A DNA stretch of 64,000 nt from an uncultured Prevotellaceae bacterium. Its GTDB lineage: Bacteria; Bacteroidota; Bacteroidia; Bacteroidales; Bacteroidaceae. The translations under genes and the position numbers were made by a program. Of the stretch, positions 31,144-40,699 are shown one piece after another (within the stretch, counting starts at the first letter, position 1; each line of letters starts with the position of its first letter). The DNA lies in NCBI GenBank assembly GCA_949295905.1, contig CASFNA010000010.1:1-64000 (forward strand), in the 5' to 3' direction. The notes beneath the pieces are model-generated. The model saw only the letters and a list, made by a program, of their open reading frames with translations. It did no database searches and was not told the origin of the DNA.

Positions 31144-32985
31144 AATTATTTTAGTGAATGCCTTTACAAGTTCTTCCACAACAAAGGGCTGGCCTTTGAC
31201 CTGGTTGAACTGATAGGGGGCGAAGTCGTCAATCTTCATGCGCAGGTAACCGGCGAACTGGCCGAGGTTCTGCTCGGCAACGACTACCTTCTTATATTTT
31301 GTAAGCACGTGGGCGGTGTTCTTCGGCAGTGGGTTGATGTAGCTGAAGTGTGCCAGAGCCACCTTGTTGCCCATGTTGCGAAGCTCTGTCATGGCCGAGT
31401 ACAGATGGCCGAAGGTGCCGCCGAAGCCTACGATTAGCAGGTCGGCGTCGTCGGCGTCACCGAGAACCTCAACGTCGGGTACAGGGATTTTGAACACCTT
31501 TAACGCGCGGAGACGGCACATCTTGTCATGATTCTCCGGGTCGGTGGAGATTGCTCCCGTGTTGCCGTCCTTCTCGAGTCCGCCCAGTATGTGCTCGTAG
31601 CCCTCCTGTCCGGGAACTGCCCAGTAGCGCACGCCGGTCTCCGGGTCGCGCTGGTACGGCGTGTAGTGCCCTTTCTGTTCGGGAGTGACGTAGTGCGGAT
31701 GAATTTCCGGCAGTTCGTCGATGCTTGGCAGCTTCCACGCCGCGGAGCCGTTGGCCACGAAGGCGTCGGTAAGCAGCACTACGGGAGTGAGGTGCTCGAG
31801 CGCGATTTTGGCCGCCTGGTACACTGCGTCGAAGCAGTTGGTGGGGCTTGTGGCGGCAATTACGGGCATGGGCGACTCGCCGTTGCGGCCGAAGAGGGCT
31901 TGCAGCAGGTCGGTCTGTTCGCTCTTTGTGGGCAGTCCGGTTGACGGGCCGCCGCGCTGCACGTCGATGACGACGAGCGGCAGCTCGTCGATTACGGCGA
32001 GGTTCATTGCCTCTGACTTTAGGCATATGCCCGGTCCTGAGGTGGATGTGGCGGCCAGTGCGCCTGCGAACGACGCGCCTATGGCGCTGGCGCAGCCTGA
32101 AATCTCGTCTTCACACTGTACCGTAACCACTCCGAGCGACTTGTGCTTGGCCAGCTCGTGCAGTATGTCGGTGGCGGGGGTGATGGGGTATGAGCCGAGG
32201 TAGAGCTTCAGTCCGGCTTTCTCGGCGGCGGCTATGAGGCCGTATGCGGTGGCCTTGTTGCCGGTGATGTCCATGTAGCGGCCCTTCACCTTGTTCTTGG
32301 ATTCTATGCGGTATGTTGCCGGAACGCTGGCGTGTACGTTGTGTCCGTAGTCGTAACCGGCGTTTACCACCTTGATATTGGCTTCGGCAATGGCCGGCTT
32401 CTTGTCGAACTTCTCGCGCAGGAATGCCTCCACGAACTTTATGTCGCGGTTGAACAGCCAGCAGACGATGCCGAGCGCGAACATGTTGCGGCACTTCAGC
32501 ACGGCCTTGTTGTCCATCCCGCTGTCGGCGAGGCAGTCCTTCACCATCTGCGTGATGGGGCAGGCTACGACGCGGTCTGTGTCGATGCCCATTTCGCCGA
32601 GGTAGTCTTGCGTTTTGAACTGGGCCTTTTCAAGGTCCTTCGGGCCGAAACTGTCGGTGTCGATGATGATTGTGGCCTGCGGCTTGGCGTACCTGTACTG
32701 TGTCTTCAGGGCCGCGGCGTTCATCGCCACGAGTACGTCGCACTTGTCGCCGGGCGTGTATGCTCGGCCGCTGGCGATGTGTACCTGAAAGCCGGAGACA
32801 CCGGTGAGCGAGCCTTGCGGTGCGCGGATGTCCGCCGGATAGTCGGGGAACGTCGAGATTCCGTTACCTATCGTAGCCGAGACGGTGGAGAAAATGTTGC
32901 CGGCAAGCTGCATGCCGTCGCCGGAGTCTCCAGAGAAGCGCACTACGACATCATCCAATTGCTTTACTTCCAATTCTTCTGCCAT
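31111..32985 (-). CDS. korA: 2-oxoacid:ferredoxin oxidoreductase, fused gamma-alpha subunit
   Basis: 624 aa from ATG 32985 (a TTG two codons earlier is less likely). The N-terminal gamma domain begins VVRFSGDSGDGMQLAG, the alpha (pyrimidine-binding) part has YPITPATDILHELA, CEDEISGCASAIGASFAGA and GPGICLKSEAMNLA, and the C-terminal domain ends near VKGQPFVVEELVKAF. The final SAPSRLPEGR is encoded by the right end of the DUF559 cassette. Partner of KorB. A GAACTTTG near-match of the -7 box is on the minus strand at 33101-33108, giving a leader of about 110 nt with a hairpin CTGTACGG/CCGTACAG (33041-33071). Confidence 0.94.
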   Translation of the reverse strand: MAEELEVKQLDDVVVRFSGDSGDGMQLAGNIFSTVSATIGNGISTFPDYPADIRAPQGSLTGVSGFQVHIASGRAYTPGDKCDVLVAMNAAALKTQYRYAKPQATIIIDTDSFGPKDLEKAQFKTQDYLGEMGIDTDRVVACPITQMVKDCLADSGMDNKAVLKCRNMFALGIVCWLFNRDIKFVEAFLREKFDKKPAIAEANIKVVNAGYDYGHNVHASVPATYRIESKNKVKGRYMDITGNKATAYGLIAAAEKAGLKLYLGSYPITPATDILHELAKHKSLGVVTVQCEDEISGCASAIGASFAGALAATSTSGPGICLKSEAMNLAVIDELPLVVIDVQRGGPSTGLPTKSEQTDLLQALFGRNGESPMPVIAATSPTNCFDAVYQAAKIALEHLTPVVLLTDAFVANGSAAWKLPSIDELPEIHPHYVTPEQKGHYTPYQRDPETGVRYWAVPGQEGYEHILGGLEKDGNTGAISTDPENHDKMCRLRALKVFKIPVPDVEVLGDADDADLLIVGFGGTFGHLYSAMTELRNMGNKVALAHFSYINPLPKNTAHVLTKYKKVVVAEQNLGQFAGYLRMKIDDFAPYQFNQVKGQPFVVEELVKAFTKIISAPSRLPEGR

Positions 32986-33445
32986 AATCAAGTGTTTTAA
33001 TAATCGCTTGTTTGTGCTTTCATTTTGTAACCTGTGGGTGCTGTACGGCGGTTGAAACAGGCTCCGTACAGTGCCTTGAGGCTTGGTTCGTATTATTTTG
33101 CAAAGTTCGGAAAGATTATTGAATTATCAAAATGTTTTGATGATAAAATTTCTTTTTTTCTGCACAAAACAGCGCGATTTAAGTTTGTTTGGTGACAAAT
33201 AAACGTGTATTTGTGTGTTTTTTATGACATAAAGAAAGTATTTTAACAGCTTGGCCGCGTTCTTTTTGTAAAATGTAAGTTCTTTGTTTCACCTTAACAT
33301 TGTAACAATCCGGATGCGAAACGGCAGGCGGCAGGGTGCCGTCATGCGGCGGTGCGTGCCGCCGGGCATGTCGGTTAGGGGCGGAGCGGCGCGCGCCGGC
33401 ACAGGTGGTTGTAACATGCTGGCTTGCAGGCGTTTGCGCGCGGCC

Positions 33446-33534
33446 TTGCAAAAGGTGGCCTTTCGGCTTGCAAAAGGCCACCTTTCAGGCTGCGAAAGAC
33501 GGCCTTTGAGGGTGCGAAAGACCGTCTTTTGCAG
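33446..33534. repeat. 22-nt modular palindromic array 10
   Basis: Four modules: an AAAGGTGGCCTTT/AAAGGCCACCTTT pair and an AAAGACGGCCTTT/AAAGACCGTCTTT pair. It lies in a divergent gap. Confidence 0.85.
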
Positions 33535-33720
33535 AACCGTCCCTTGAAGCGTGACTCTTTGCCCGTGGCGTATGGCCTGGCAGGGGCGGCGGAAGGGTGT
33601 GGAGGCGGTTGCGCGTTTTCTGTTTTACGCTTTTCGTTTCCCACTTATGACGTTGGTCATTAATTTGCCGGTACACGGGAAAAATGTCACCCAAAATTGC
33701 AGTATAAGAAAAAATTTGAT

Positions 33721-33728
33721 TACTTTTG
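33721..33728 (+). promoter_or_regulatory. Bacteroidota -7 box TACTTTTG for the mur-fts operon
   Basis: Exact match 23 nt before the murG ATG at 33752, with TTG about 22 nt upstream. It shows that murG begins a transcription unit here. Confidence 0.7.
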
Positions 33729-33751
33729 CGGAATAATAAGGTATAAGGCCA

Positions 33752-34879
33752 ATGGAGCAAAAACTAAGGATAATCATCAGCGGAGGTGGAACGGGCGGAC
33801 ACATCTTTCCGGCCGTGTCGATAGCCAACGCCATACGGGCCAAGCATCCCGATGCCGACATTCTCTTCGTGGGCGCGCTCGGCCGCATGGAAATGCAGCG
33901 TGTGCCCGACGCCGGCTACGAGATAGTGGGTCTGCCCATATGCGGATTCGACCGCAAGAACATGTTTAAGAACTTCGCCGTGCTTTACAAAATATGGAAA
34001 AGCCAGCGCATGGCGAAGAAGATAATACGCCGGTTCAGGCCGATGGCGGCCGTGGGAGTGGGCGGATACGCCAGCGGCCCGATGCTGAACGAGTGCGCCA
34101 AGAACGGCATACCCTGCCTGATACAGGAGCAGAACTCGTATGCCGGGGTGACAAACAAGCTGCTCGCCAAGAAGGTTGATTGCATATGCGTGGCCTACGA
34201 CGGCATGGAACGCTTCTTCCCGGCGGAGAAAATCGTAAAGACAGGCAACCCCGTGCGCCAGGCTTTGCTCGACACGGATGTGACGAAGGCCGAGGCCCTG
34301 CGCTCGTTCGGCCTTGACGAAGGCAAGAAGACCGTGCTCATAGTAGGCGGAAGCCTCGGCGCAAGGACGGTCAACGAGAGCGTAATGCAGCACCTGGACG
34401 ACATAAAGGCCTCCGGCGTGCAGTTCATCTGGCAGACGGGCAAATACTACAACGCCTCAATCAACGAGCGCCTGAAGGGCCGCACCGACCTGCCCATGCT
34501 CCATGTGACCGACTTCATCGGCGACATGGGCGCGGCATACAAGGCAGCCGACCTCGTAATCAGCCGGGCCGGGGCAAGCAGCATTTCGGAGTTCTGCCTC
34601 ATAGGCAAGCCCGTTATACTCGTGCCCTCGCCCAATGTGGCCGAAGACCACCAGACGAAGAACGCCATGGCGCTGGTCGATAAGGACGCCGCCCTCTACG
34701 TGAAGGACGCCGACGCCCCCGCCGAAGCTATCGGCCTGGCGATAAAGACGGTGAAGGACGACGCGCGGCTGGCCGCGCTCGCCGCCAACATAAAGAAGCT
34801 CGCCCTGCCCGACTCGGCCGACACAATCGCCGACAAGGTGGTGGAGCTGGCAATGAAAGGTGAGACGTTGAAAAGGTGA
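33752..34879 (+). CDS. murG: UDP-GlcNAc:lipid I N-acetylglucosaminyltransferase
   Basis: 375 aa. The glycine loop SGGGTGGHIFPAVSIA (10-25), the second GVGGYASGPM and the UDP-GlcNAc site segment SRAGASSISEFCLIGKPVILVPSPNVAEDHQTKNA are all visible. It forms lipid II from lipid I at the inner face of the membrane. First gene of the murG-murC-ftsQ-ftsA-ftsZ unit; ftsW and murD, often upstream in Bacteroidota, are not here because korA is divergent. Confidence 0.97.
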   Translation: MEQKLRIIISGGGTGGHIFPAVSIANAIRAKHPDADILFVGALGRMEMQRVPDAGYEIVGLPICGFDRKNMFKNFAVLYKIWKSQRMAKKIIRRFRPMAAVGVGGYASGPMLNECAKNGIPCLIQEQNSYAGVTNKLLAKKVDCICVAYDGMERFFPAEKIVKTGNPVRQALLDTDVTKAEALRSFGLDEGKKTVLIVGGSLGARTVNESVMQHLDDIKASGVQFIWQTGKYYNASINERLKGRTDLPMLHVTDFIGDMGAAYKAADLVISRAGASSISEFCLIGKPVILVPSPNVAEDHQTKNAMALVDKDAALYVKDADAPAEAIGLAIKTVKDDARLAALAANIKKLALPDSADTIADKVVELAMKGETLKR

Positions 34880-34980
34880 GAAGGTGAGATTGGCCGCAAG
34901 GATGCAAGGCGTTTGCCTTAAACTTCTTAGCGGCCGCAGGGAGCTATGACCCCATTAACTCCTTTAACTTCTAAAAAACG
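34858..34980. repeat. Word-like purine repeats in the murG-murC gap
   Basis: GTGAGACGTTGAAAAGGTGAG-like purine words overlap the end of murG (34858-34890); pyrimidine words (CCTTTAACTTCTAAAAAAC) lie before murC. The halves pair poorly. The GCGGCCGC inside may form a small hairpin. Confidence 0.4.
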
Positions 34981-34983
34981 ACA

Positions 34984-36366
34984 ATGGAACTGAACGACAT
35001 AAAAGCAGTATATTTCATAGGTGCGGGCGGCATAGGCATGAGTGCCATAGCCCGCTACTTCCTTCACAGGGGCGTGGTGGTTGCCGGTTACGACAAGACT
35101 CCTACCGCCCTGACTTCCCAACTCGAGCGCGAGGGAATGTTGATACACTATGACGAGAACGTGGACGAAATACCCCACGCCTGCCGCAACCGCGAGTCCA
35201 CGCTCGTGGTGTACACCCCGGCCATACCCGAAAGCCACAAGGAACTGGCGCGTTTCCGCGCCGACGGCTTCGACGTGGAGAAGAGGGCCCAGGTGCTCGG
35301 TATGCTTACGCGCGCCCATAAGGGCCTGTGCGTGGCCGGGACGCACGGCAAGACCACCACGTCGGCAATGTGCGCGCACATCATGCACCAAAGCCACGTG
35401 GACTGCAACGCCTTCCTCGGCGGCATAATCAAGAACTATTCGTCAAACTACATATTGAGCAAGGAGAGCGACTTCGTGGTAATCGAGGCCGACGAGTTCG
35501 ACCGCTCGTTCCACTGGCTGCGCCCGTGGATGAGCGTAATAACATCTGCCGACCCCGACCATCTCGACATTTACGGCACGAAAGAGGCCTACCTCGAGAG
35601 CTTTGCGCACTATACGGAGCTCATCCAGCCCGGGGGCGCGCTCATAATACACACCGGCCTGGAAGTCAGGCCGCGCGTGCAGGAAGGCGTGAAGGTGTAC
35701 ACTTACAGCCGCGACGGCGGCGACTTCCACGCCGAGAACGTCGTAATCAAGGACGGTGAAATCACGTTCGACTTCGTGTCGCCCGTCGAGAGGGTCAACG
35801 GCATATGCCTCGGCCAGCCCGTGCCAATCAACATCGACAACGGCATAGCCGCCATGGCGATGGCACAGCTGGGCGGATGCACGGCGGAGGAACTGAAGTA
35901 TGGCATGAGGACTTACAAGGGAGTGGACCGCCGCTTCGACTTCAAAATCAAGACAGACCGCATAGTCTTCCTGAGCGACTACGCCCACCATCCCAAGGAA
36001 ATACGCCAAAGCGCCATGAGCATACGCGAGCTTTACAAGGACAGGAGGATTACTGCAATCTTCCAGCCTCACTTGTATAGCCGCACGCGCGACTTCTACA
36101 AGGATTTTGCCGAGAGCCTTAGCCTGCTTGACGAGGTGGTGCTCTGCGACATATATCCCGCCCGCGAAGAGCCTATCCCGGGCGTGACGTCGAAGCTGAT
36201 TTACGACAACCTCGCCCCCGGAGTGGAGAAAACGATGCTCCACAAGGAAGAGGTGCCTGACTTTGTGAAGGCAAACGACTTTGAGGTTCTTGTAGTCCTC
36301 GGTGCCGGCGACCTTGACAATTATGTTCCGCAAATAGAGAAAATACTCTTGGAAAAATACAGATAA
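34984..36366 (+). CDS. murC: UDP-N-acetylmuramate--L-alanine ligase
   Basis: 460 aa. The nucleotide-binding start YFIGAGGIGMSAIARYF, ATP loop GTHGKTTTS (119-127), the central EADEFDRSFHWL, and the C-terminal HHPKEIR and FQPHLYSRTRDFY segments are typical. It adds L-alanine to UDP-MurNAc. It is followed directly by ftsQ, whose ATG touches its stop. Confidence 0.97.
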   Translation: MELNDIKAVYFIGAGGIGMSAIARYFLHRGVVVAGYDKTPTALTSQLEREGMLIHYDENVDEIPHACRNRESTLVVYTPAIPESHKELARFRADGFDVEKRAQVLGMLTRAHKGLCVAGTHGKTTTSAMCAHIMHQSHVDCNAFLGGIIKNYSSNYILSKESDFVVIEADEFDRSFHWLRPWMSVITSADPDHLDIYGTKEAYLESFAHYTELIQPGGALIIHTGLEVRPRVQEGVKVYTYSRDGGDFHAENVVIKDGEITFDFVSPVERVNGICLGQPVPINIDNGIAAMAMAQLGGCTAEELKYGMRTYKGVDRRFDFKIKTDRIVFLSDYAHHPKEIRQSAMSIRELYKDRRITAIFQPHLYSRTRDFYKDFAESLSLLDEVVLCDIYPAREEPIPGVTSKLIYDNLAPGVEKTMLHKEEVPDFVKANDFEVLVVLGAGDLDNYVPQIEKILLEKYR

Positions 36367-37155
36367 ATGAAACTCCGCCTGAAAAAGATACTTACCTTTG
36401 CACTCTGCGCGGTGCTGGCCGTATACGTGGTGCTGGCCATGACGTCCTTCAACAATCCGAAGGAGACGCATCCCGTATGCACCAAAGTGCAGATAAACAT
36501 AGAAGACGAGAGCACCAACGGCTTCCTTAGTGCGGCTGAAATAAAGCGAATACTGGAACGCAGCCGGCTGTACCCGTTCAAGAAACGCATGAAGGACGTA
36601 AATCCCCGTGACATCGAGGACAAGCTGAAGGACAGCCCGTTCGTTAAGACCGCACAGTGCTACAAGACCAAGGACGGCTGTGTGAACATAAGCATAACGC
36701 AGAGCCTGCCCATAGTACGCGTGAAGAACGCGGCCGGAGAGGACTATTACCTTGACGACCACGGCGGCATAATGCCCAACTCCAACTACACGTCAGACCT
36801 GATAATAGCCACCGGCCATATAACAAAATGGTATTCGCGGAGGTATCTCGCCAATCTTGCGATAGAGATAATGAAGGACGAGTTCTGGCGCAACCAGATA
36901 GTGCAAATCAACATCCTGCCCGACTTGGGCGTGGAGCTGGTGCCCCGTGTGGGCGACCACATCGTTTATTTGGGCTGTTTGCCCCAGACGAAATACGTCA
37001 GCCGGCGCAAGGCTTTGATTGCCGACTTCGTGGGTAGCAAGCTCGACAGGCTCAAGAAGTTTTACAAGTATGGCCTCAGCAAGGCCGGGTGGAACAAGTA
37101 TTCGTACATAGACCTGGAGTTTGACAACCAGATAATATGCAAAAAGAAGAATTAG
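36367..37155 (+). CDS. ftsQ: Cell division protein FtsQ/DivIB-like
   Basis: 262 aa. One N-terminal membrane helix (about 8-27), then a periplasmic part with a POTRA-like region and the Bacteroidota FtsQ segment YLDDHGGIMPNSNYTSDLIIATGHI. Order and position between murC and ftsA support the call. It links septal proteins of the divisome. Zero-base spacing to murC suggests translational coupling. Confidence 0.9.
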   Translation: MKLRLKKILTFALCAVLAVYVVLAMTSFNNPKETHPVCTKVQINIEDESTNGFLSAAEIKRILERSRLYPFKKRMKDVNPRDIEDKLKDSPFVKTAQCYKTKDGCVNISITQSLPIVRVKNAAGEDYYLDDHGGIMPNSNYTSDLIIATGHITKWYSRRYLANLAIEIMKDEFWRNQIVQINILPDLGVELVPRVGDHIVYLGCLPQTKYVSRRKALIADFVGSKLDRLKKFYKYGLSKAGWNKYSYIDLEFDNQIICKKKN

Positions 37156-37193
37156 AAGAGTAAACAAAAAGGAAAAACAAAATAGACAAGCGT

Positions 37194-38642
37194 ATGGCAG
37201 CAAAGGATTTTATCGTAGCAATTGAGCTTGGCTCATCCAAGGTGACAGGCATCGCCGGAAAGAAAAACCTCGACGGAAGCATATCCGTGCTTGCCGTGGT
37301 AAAGGAGGACTCGTCTTCTTTTATCCGCAAAGGAATCGTTTACAACATAAACCAGACGGTGCAGTGCATCGCCAATATAGTGAAGAAACTCTCGGCTGCT
37401 TTGAAGTCGGAGATTTCAAAAGTATACGTTGGAGTAGGCGGACAGTCAATCCAAAGCGTGAGAAACGTCATTGTGAAAGACCTCCCTGCCGACACTATCG
37501 TATCGCAGGAGATGGTCAACGAACTGATGGACACCAACCGCAACATGTCTTATCAGGACCAGGAAATACTTGACGCGGCCACGCAGGAGTACAAGGTGGA
37601 CAGCCAGTTGCAGCTCGACCCTGTCGGCATACAGTGCAGCCGGCTTGAAGGAAACTTCCTGAACATATTGTGGAGGAAGGCTTTTTACCGCAACCTTAAC
37701 AAGTGCTTCAGCACCGCAGAAGTGGCAATCGCCGAGATGTACCTCGCTCCGCTTGCGCTGGCTGACAGCGTACTGACCGACGCGGAGAAGCGTTCGGGAT
37801 GCGTGTTGGTTGACCTTGGCGCCGACACTACTACCGTTTCCGTGTATTACAAGAACATACTGCGCCACTTGTCGGTAATCCCTCTTGGAGGAAACAACAT
37901 AACTAAGGATATCGCCTCGTTGCAGATGGACGAGAGCACGGCCGAGAAGATGAAGTTGAGATACGGTTGCGCTTACACTGACAACAATGACATTGACAAC
38001 TCGTTGATGCTCCCGATAGATGAGGAACGCAGCGTGGAGAGCCGCAAGTTCATAGAAATTGTGGAGGGAAGGTTGCAGGAAATAATAGAGAACGTATGGT
38101 ACCAGGTGCCGTCGGAGTATGCCGACCGCCTGCTGGGAGGCATCATCCTGACCGGCGGAGGGTCGAACATGAAGGACATCGAAAAGGCGTTCCGCAACCA
38201 CACTCACATTGACAAAATCCGTGTGGCGAAGTTCGTTACGCAGACGATAACGTCGAACAATCCCGCAATAACCGCCCACAACGGCACGATGAACACCGTG
38301 CTCGGCATACTGGCGAAGGGCGACATGAACTGCGCCGGTGAGGAAACGCCAGAGCACGGCGACCTGTTTGACACGGAAAAGACGGCCAGGCCCGCCACTA
38401 AAACAGCCGACCTGCACCAGACTCCGCGCAGTGCAAGCGAGATGGGGCCGGGCGTTGTGCCTACTGCGGCTGAAAAGGCGGCCATCGAGGAGCAGCGTCG
38501 CAAGGCGGCGGAAGAGCTTGCCAAGAAGGAGGCGGAGGAGGCCGCACGCAATGAAGAGGAACAGGCCAATGAGAACAAGAGCATGAAGAAGCGGTTTGAT
38601 AAGGTAAAGTCGTTCCTTAAAGGGCTTGTGGCTGAAGAGTAA
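37194..38642 (+). CDS. ftsA: Cell division actin-like protein FtsA
   Basis: 482 aa. Actin-fold phosphate loops are visible (FIVAIELGSSKVTGIAG at the start, VLVDLGADTTTVSVY in the middle, GIILTGGGSNMKDIE later). The C-terminal 80 residues are a long Lys/Glu/Ala-rich, likely coiled-coil insertion before the final amphipathic segment (KKRFDKVKSFLKGL), which should bind the membrane. It anchors FtsZ filaments. Confidence 0.95.
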   Translation: MAAKDFIVAIELGSSKVTGIAGKKNLDGSISVLAVVKEDSSSFIRKGIVYNINQTVQCIANIVKKLSAALKSEISKVYVGVGGQSIQSVRNVIVKDLPADTIVSQEMVNELMDTNRNMSYQDQEILDAATQEYKVDSQLQLDPVGIQCSRLEGNFLNILWRKAFYRNLNKCFSTAEVAIAEMYLAPLALADSVLTDAEKRSGCVLVDLGADTTTVSVYYKNILRHLSVIPLGGNNITKDIASLQMDESTAEKMKLRYGCAYTDNNDIDNSLMLPIDEERSVESRKFIEIVEGRLQEIIENVWYQVPSEYADRLLGGIILTGGGSNMKDIEKAFRNHTHIDKIRVAKFVTQTITSNNPAITAHNGTMNTVLGILAKGDMNCAGEETPEHGDLFDTEKTARPATKTADLHQTPRSASEMGPGVVPTAAEKAAIEEQRRKAAEELAKKEAEEAARNEEEQANENKSMKKRFDKVKSFLKGLVAEE

Positions 38643-38714
38643 AAAGGCGCTGGCCGTAAGGCCGGGGAGCAGCTCGAACATTATATTCAACCATGATTAA
38701 ACGTATATTTAGAT

Positions 38715-40037
38715 ATGAACGAAAGACGTAGTATCGTCGATTACGGCGAACCTGAAAAGAAGAAAAGCATAATAAAGGTCATCGGCGTGGGCGGAGGCGG
38801 AGGCAACGCTGTCAACCACATGTACCGGGAGGGCATACACGATGTGTCGTTCGTGCTGTGCAATACTGACAACCAGGCACTCAGCGATTCGCCTGTGCCT
38901 GTGCATCTGCAGCTTGGCAAGGAAGGGCTTGGTGCCGGAAACAAGCCTGAAAAGGCGCGCGAGGCGGCAGAGGAGAGCATAGAAGACGTGAAGAAGATGC
39001 TCAACGACGGCACCAAGATGGCGTTCATCACGGCAGGGATGGGCGGCGGTACCGGCACGGGAGCCGCTCCGGTGATAGCCCGTGTGTCGAAAGAGCTGGG
39101 CATACTGACTGTCGGCATAGTGACGATACCATTCCGCTTCGAGGGCGAGAAGAAGATAGACCAGGCTCTCGACGGCGTGGAGGAGATGGCCAAGCACGTA
39201 GATGCGCTGCTCGTAATCAACAACGAGCGTCTGCGCGAGATATATCCGGAGCTGTCAATTCTTGACGCTTTCGGCAAGGCTGACGACACATTGAGCGTTG
39301 CGGCGAAGAGCATCGCCGAGATAATAACCGTGCATGGACTGATGAACCTTGACTTCAACGATGTCAAGACTGTGTTGAAGGACGGCGGAGTGGCCATCAT
39401 GAGCACCGGTTACGGTGAGGGCGACGGACGTGTCAAGAAGGCCATTGACGACGCGCTCAACTCTCCTTTGCTCAACGACAACGACATTTTCAACTCTAAG
39501 AAAATCCTTCTCAACATATCGTTCAGCGGCGAGAAGGGCAACAGCAAGGGCAGCCTTATGATGGAAGAGATGAACGACGTGAACGACTTTATCGCCAAGT
39601 TTGACACCAAGTTCGAGTTCAAATGGGGACTGGCCACCGACCCCGAGCTTGGCGACAAAATCAAGGTTACAATCCTTGCGACGGGCTTCGGCATAGAAGA
39701 TGTGGACGGAATGAACAACCACATCAAGAAGCACACACAGGAAGAGAACGAACGCCGTGCCGAGGAAGAGGAGAAGGCGGCCGAGCGCAGGGCGCGCCGC
39801 GAGCGCATATACGGCGGCGACGGCAAGACGTCGAAGTACAAGCGCCGTCCCCACATATACCTGTTCCGCCAGGAAGACCTTGACAATGACGACGTTATCT
39901 CTTCCGTCGAGTCTACGCCTACATACAAACGGACACGCCAGGAGCTTGAGGAAATCAAGAACCAGGCCATAGGCAACGTGAAGAAGCCCGAGGCCGAAGA
40001 CGGCGGCAAGGTGCAAGGCACAATCAAATTTGCGTAA
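38715..40037 (+). CDS. ftsZ: Cell division GTPase FtsZ
   Basis: 440 aa. Tubulin signature GGGTGTG at 110-116, N-terminal GVGGGGGNAVNHM and the T7-loop NLDFNDVKTVL. The C-terminal linker is highly charged (EENERRAEEEEKAAERR), and the tail ends PTYKRTRQELEEIKNQ... then GTIKFA, somewhat different from the usual conserved C-terminal peptide. It forms the division ring. The 111-bp gap to the YqeY gene contains an empty inverted pair of the GC-palindrome family. Confidence 0.97.
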   Translation: MNERRSIVDYGEPEKKKSIIKVIGVGGGGGNAVNHMYREGIHDVSFVLCNTDNQALSDSPVPVHLQLGKEGLGAGNKPEKAREAAEESIEDVKKMLNDGTKMAFITAGMGGGTGTGAAPVIARVSKELGILTVGIVTIPFRFEGEKKIDQALDGVEEMAKHVDALLVINNERLREIYPELSILDAFGKADDTLSVAAKSIAEIITVHGLMNLDFNDVKTVLKDGGVAIMSTGYGEGDGRVKKAIDDALNSPLLNDNDIFNSKKILLNISFSGEKGNSKGSLMMEEMNDVNDFIAKFDTKFEFKWGLATDPELGDKIKVTILATGFGIEDVDGMNNHIKKHTQEENERRAEEEEKAAERRARRERIYGGDGKTSKYKRRPHIYLFRQEDLDNDDVISSVESTPTYKRTRQELEEIKNQAIGNVKKPEAEDGGKVQGTIKFA

Positions 40038-40041
40038 AAGC

Positions 40042-40134
40042 AGCCCCCTCCCTACCTCCCCGAGGGGAGGAGACGCTGGCAACATACATTTTAGCTAACT
40101 AAGCTCCTCCCCACGGGGAAGGTCGGGAGGGGCT
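40042..40134. repeat. Empty inverted pair of GC palindromes after ftsZ
   Basis: Left copy 40042-40072 (AGCCCC-CTCCC, then CCTCCCC-GA-GGGGAGG) and right copy 40103-40134 in opposite orientation, with only about 30 bp between them. The layout is that of the DUF559 cassette ends without the gene. It can also fold as a terminator-like hairpin. Confidence 0.75.
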
Positions 40135-40148
40135 TTAATCCAACAGTT

Positions 40149-40598
40149 ATGGCATTATTCGAACAAGTCAGCAACGACATCAAGGAGGCCATGAAGGCCC
40201 GCGACAAGGTGCGTCTCGAGACCTTGCGCAACATAAAGAAAGTTTTTCTCGAGGCAAAGACGGCACCCGGGGCGAACGACACTCTCGAGGACGCCGACGC
40301 CCTGAAGCTGCTCTCCAAGCTGGCCAAGCAGGGCAAGGAGTCGGCCGCCACGTTCACGGCGCAGGGCCGGCAAGACCTTGCCGACGCCGAACTGGCGCAG
40401 GTGGCGGTAATCGAGGAGTACCTGCCCAAGCCTCTTACGGAGGCCGAAATAGAGGCGGCAGTGAAGGGAATCATCGCCCAGACCGGTGCGCAAGGCATGA
40501 AAGACATGGGCCGCGTCATGGGTATGGCCACCAAGCAGATGGCAGGCCGCGCCGACGGCGGAGCAATATCGGCCATCGTGAAGCGCATGTTGGCGTAG
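40149..40598 (+). CDS. GatB/YqeY domain-containing protein
   Basis: 149 aa, full length of the YqeY family. It shows the family segments NDIKEAMKARDKVRLETLRNIK, ELAQVAVIEEYLPKPLTEAEI and GAQGMKDMGRVMGMATKQMAGRADG. The fold resembles the tail of GatB and may bind tRNA, but the role of the free-standing form is unknown. It can be read from the ftsZ transcript. Confidence 0.92.
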   Translation: MALFEQVSNDIKEAMKARDKVRLETLRNIKKVFLEAKTAPGANDTLEDADALKLLSKLAKQGKESAATFTAQGRQDLADAELAQVAVIEEYLPKPLTEAEIEAAVKGIIAQTGAQGMKDMGRVMGMATKQMAGRADGGAISAIVKRMLA

Positions 40599-40699
40599 CG
40601 TAAGACCTGTTTTTTAAGCACACAGCCGCGTCTCCCTTTGTGGAAAACGCGGCTGTCTTTTTGTGTATCGGGCGTGTACCGTCGTGCCGTCGGTTGTTA

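Larger units (their letters stand above)
32986..33751. other. Long divergent intergenic region korA-murG
   Basis: No protein gene is supported. It holds the korA leader and hairpin, an AT-rich stretch (33110-33300), a GC-rich low-complexity part (33310-33420), array 10 and the murG promoter. An 8-bp hairpin at 33041-33071 is the only other structure seen. Confidence 0.6.

Noticed and set aside
33041..33071. korA leader hairpin as a known riboswitch
   Set aside because: Only an 8-bp stem; no conserved aptamer core could be recognised.
37446..38690. Long minus-strand frames opposite ftsA, prfB, the acyl-CoA ligase and others
   Set aside because: Shadow frames caused by high GC at third positions; no coherent protein features.
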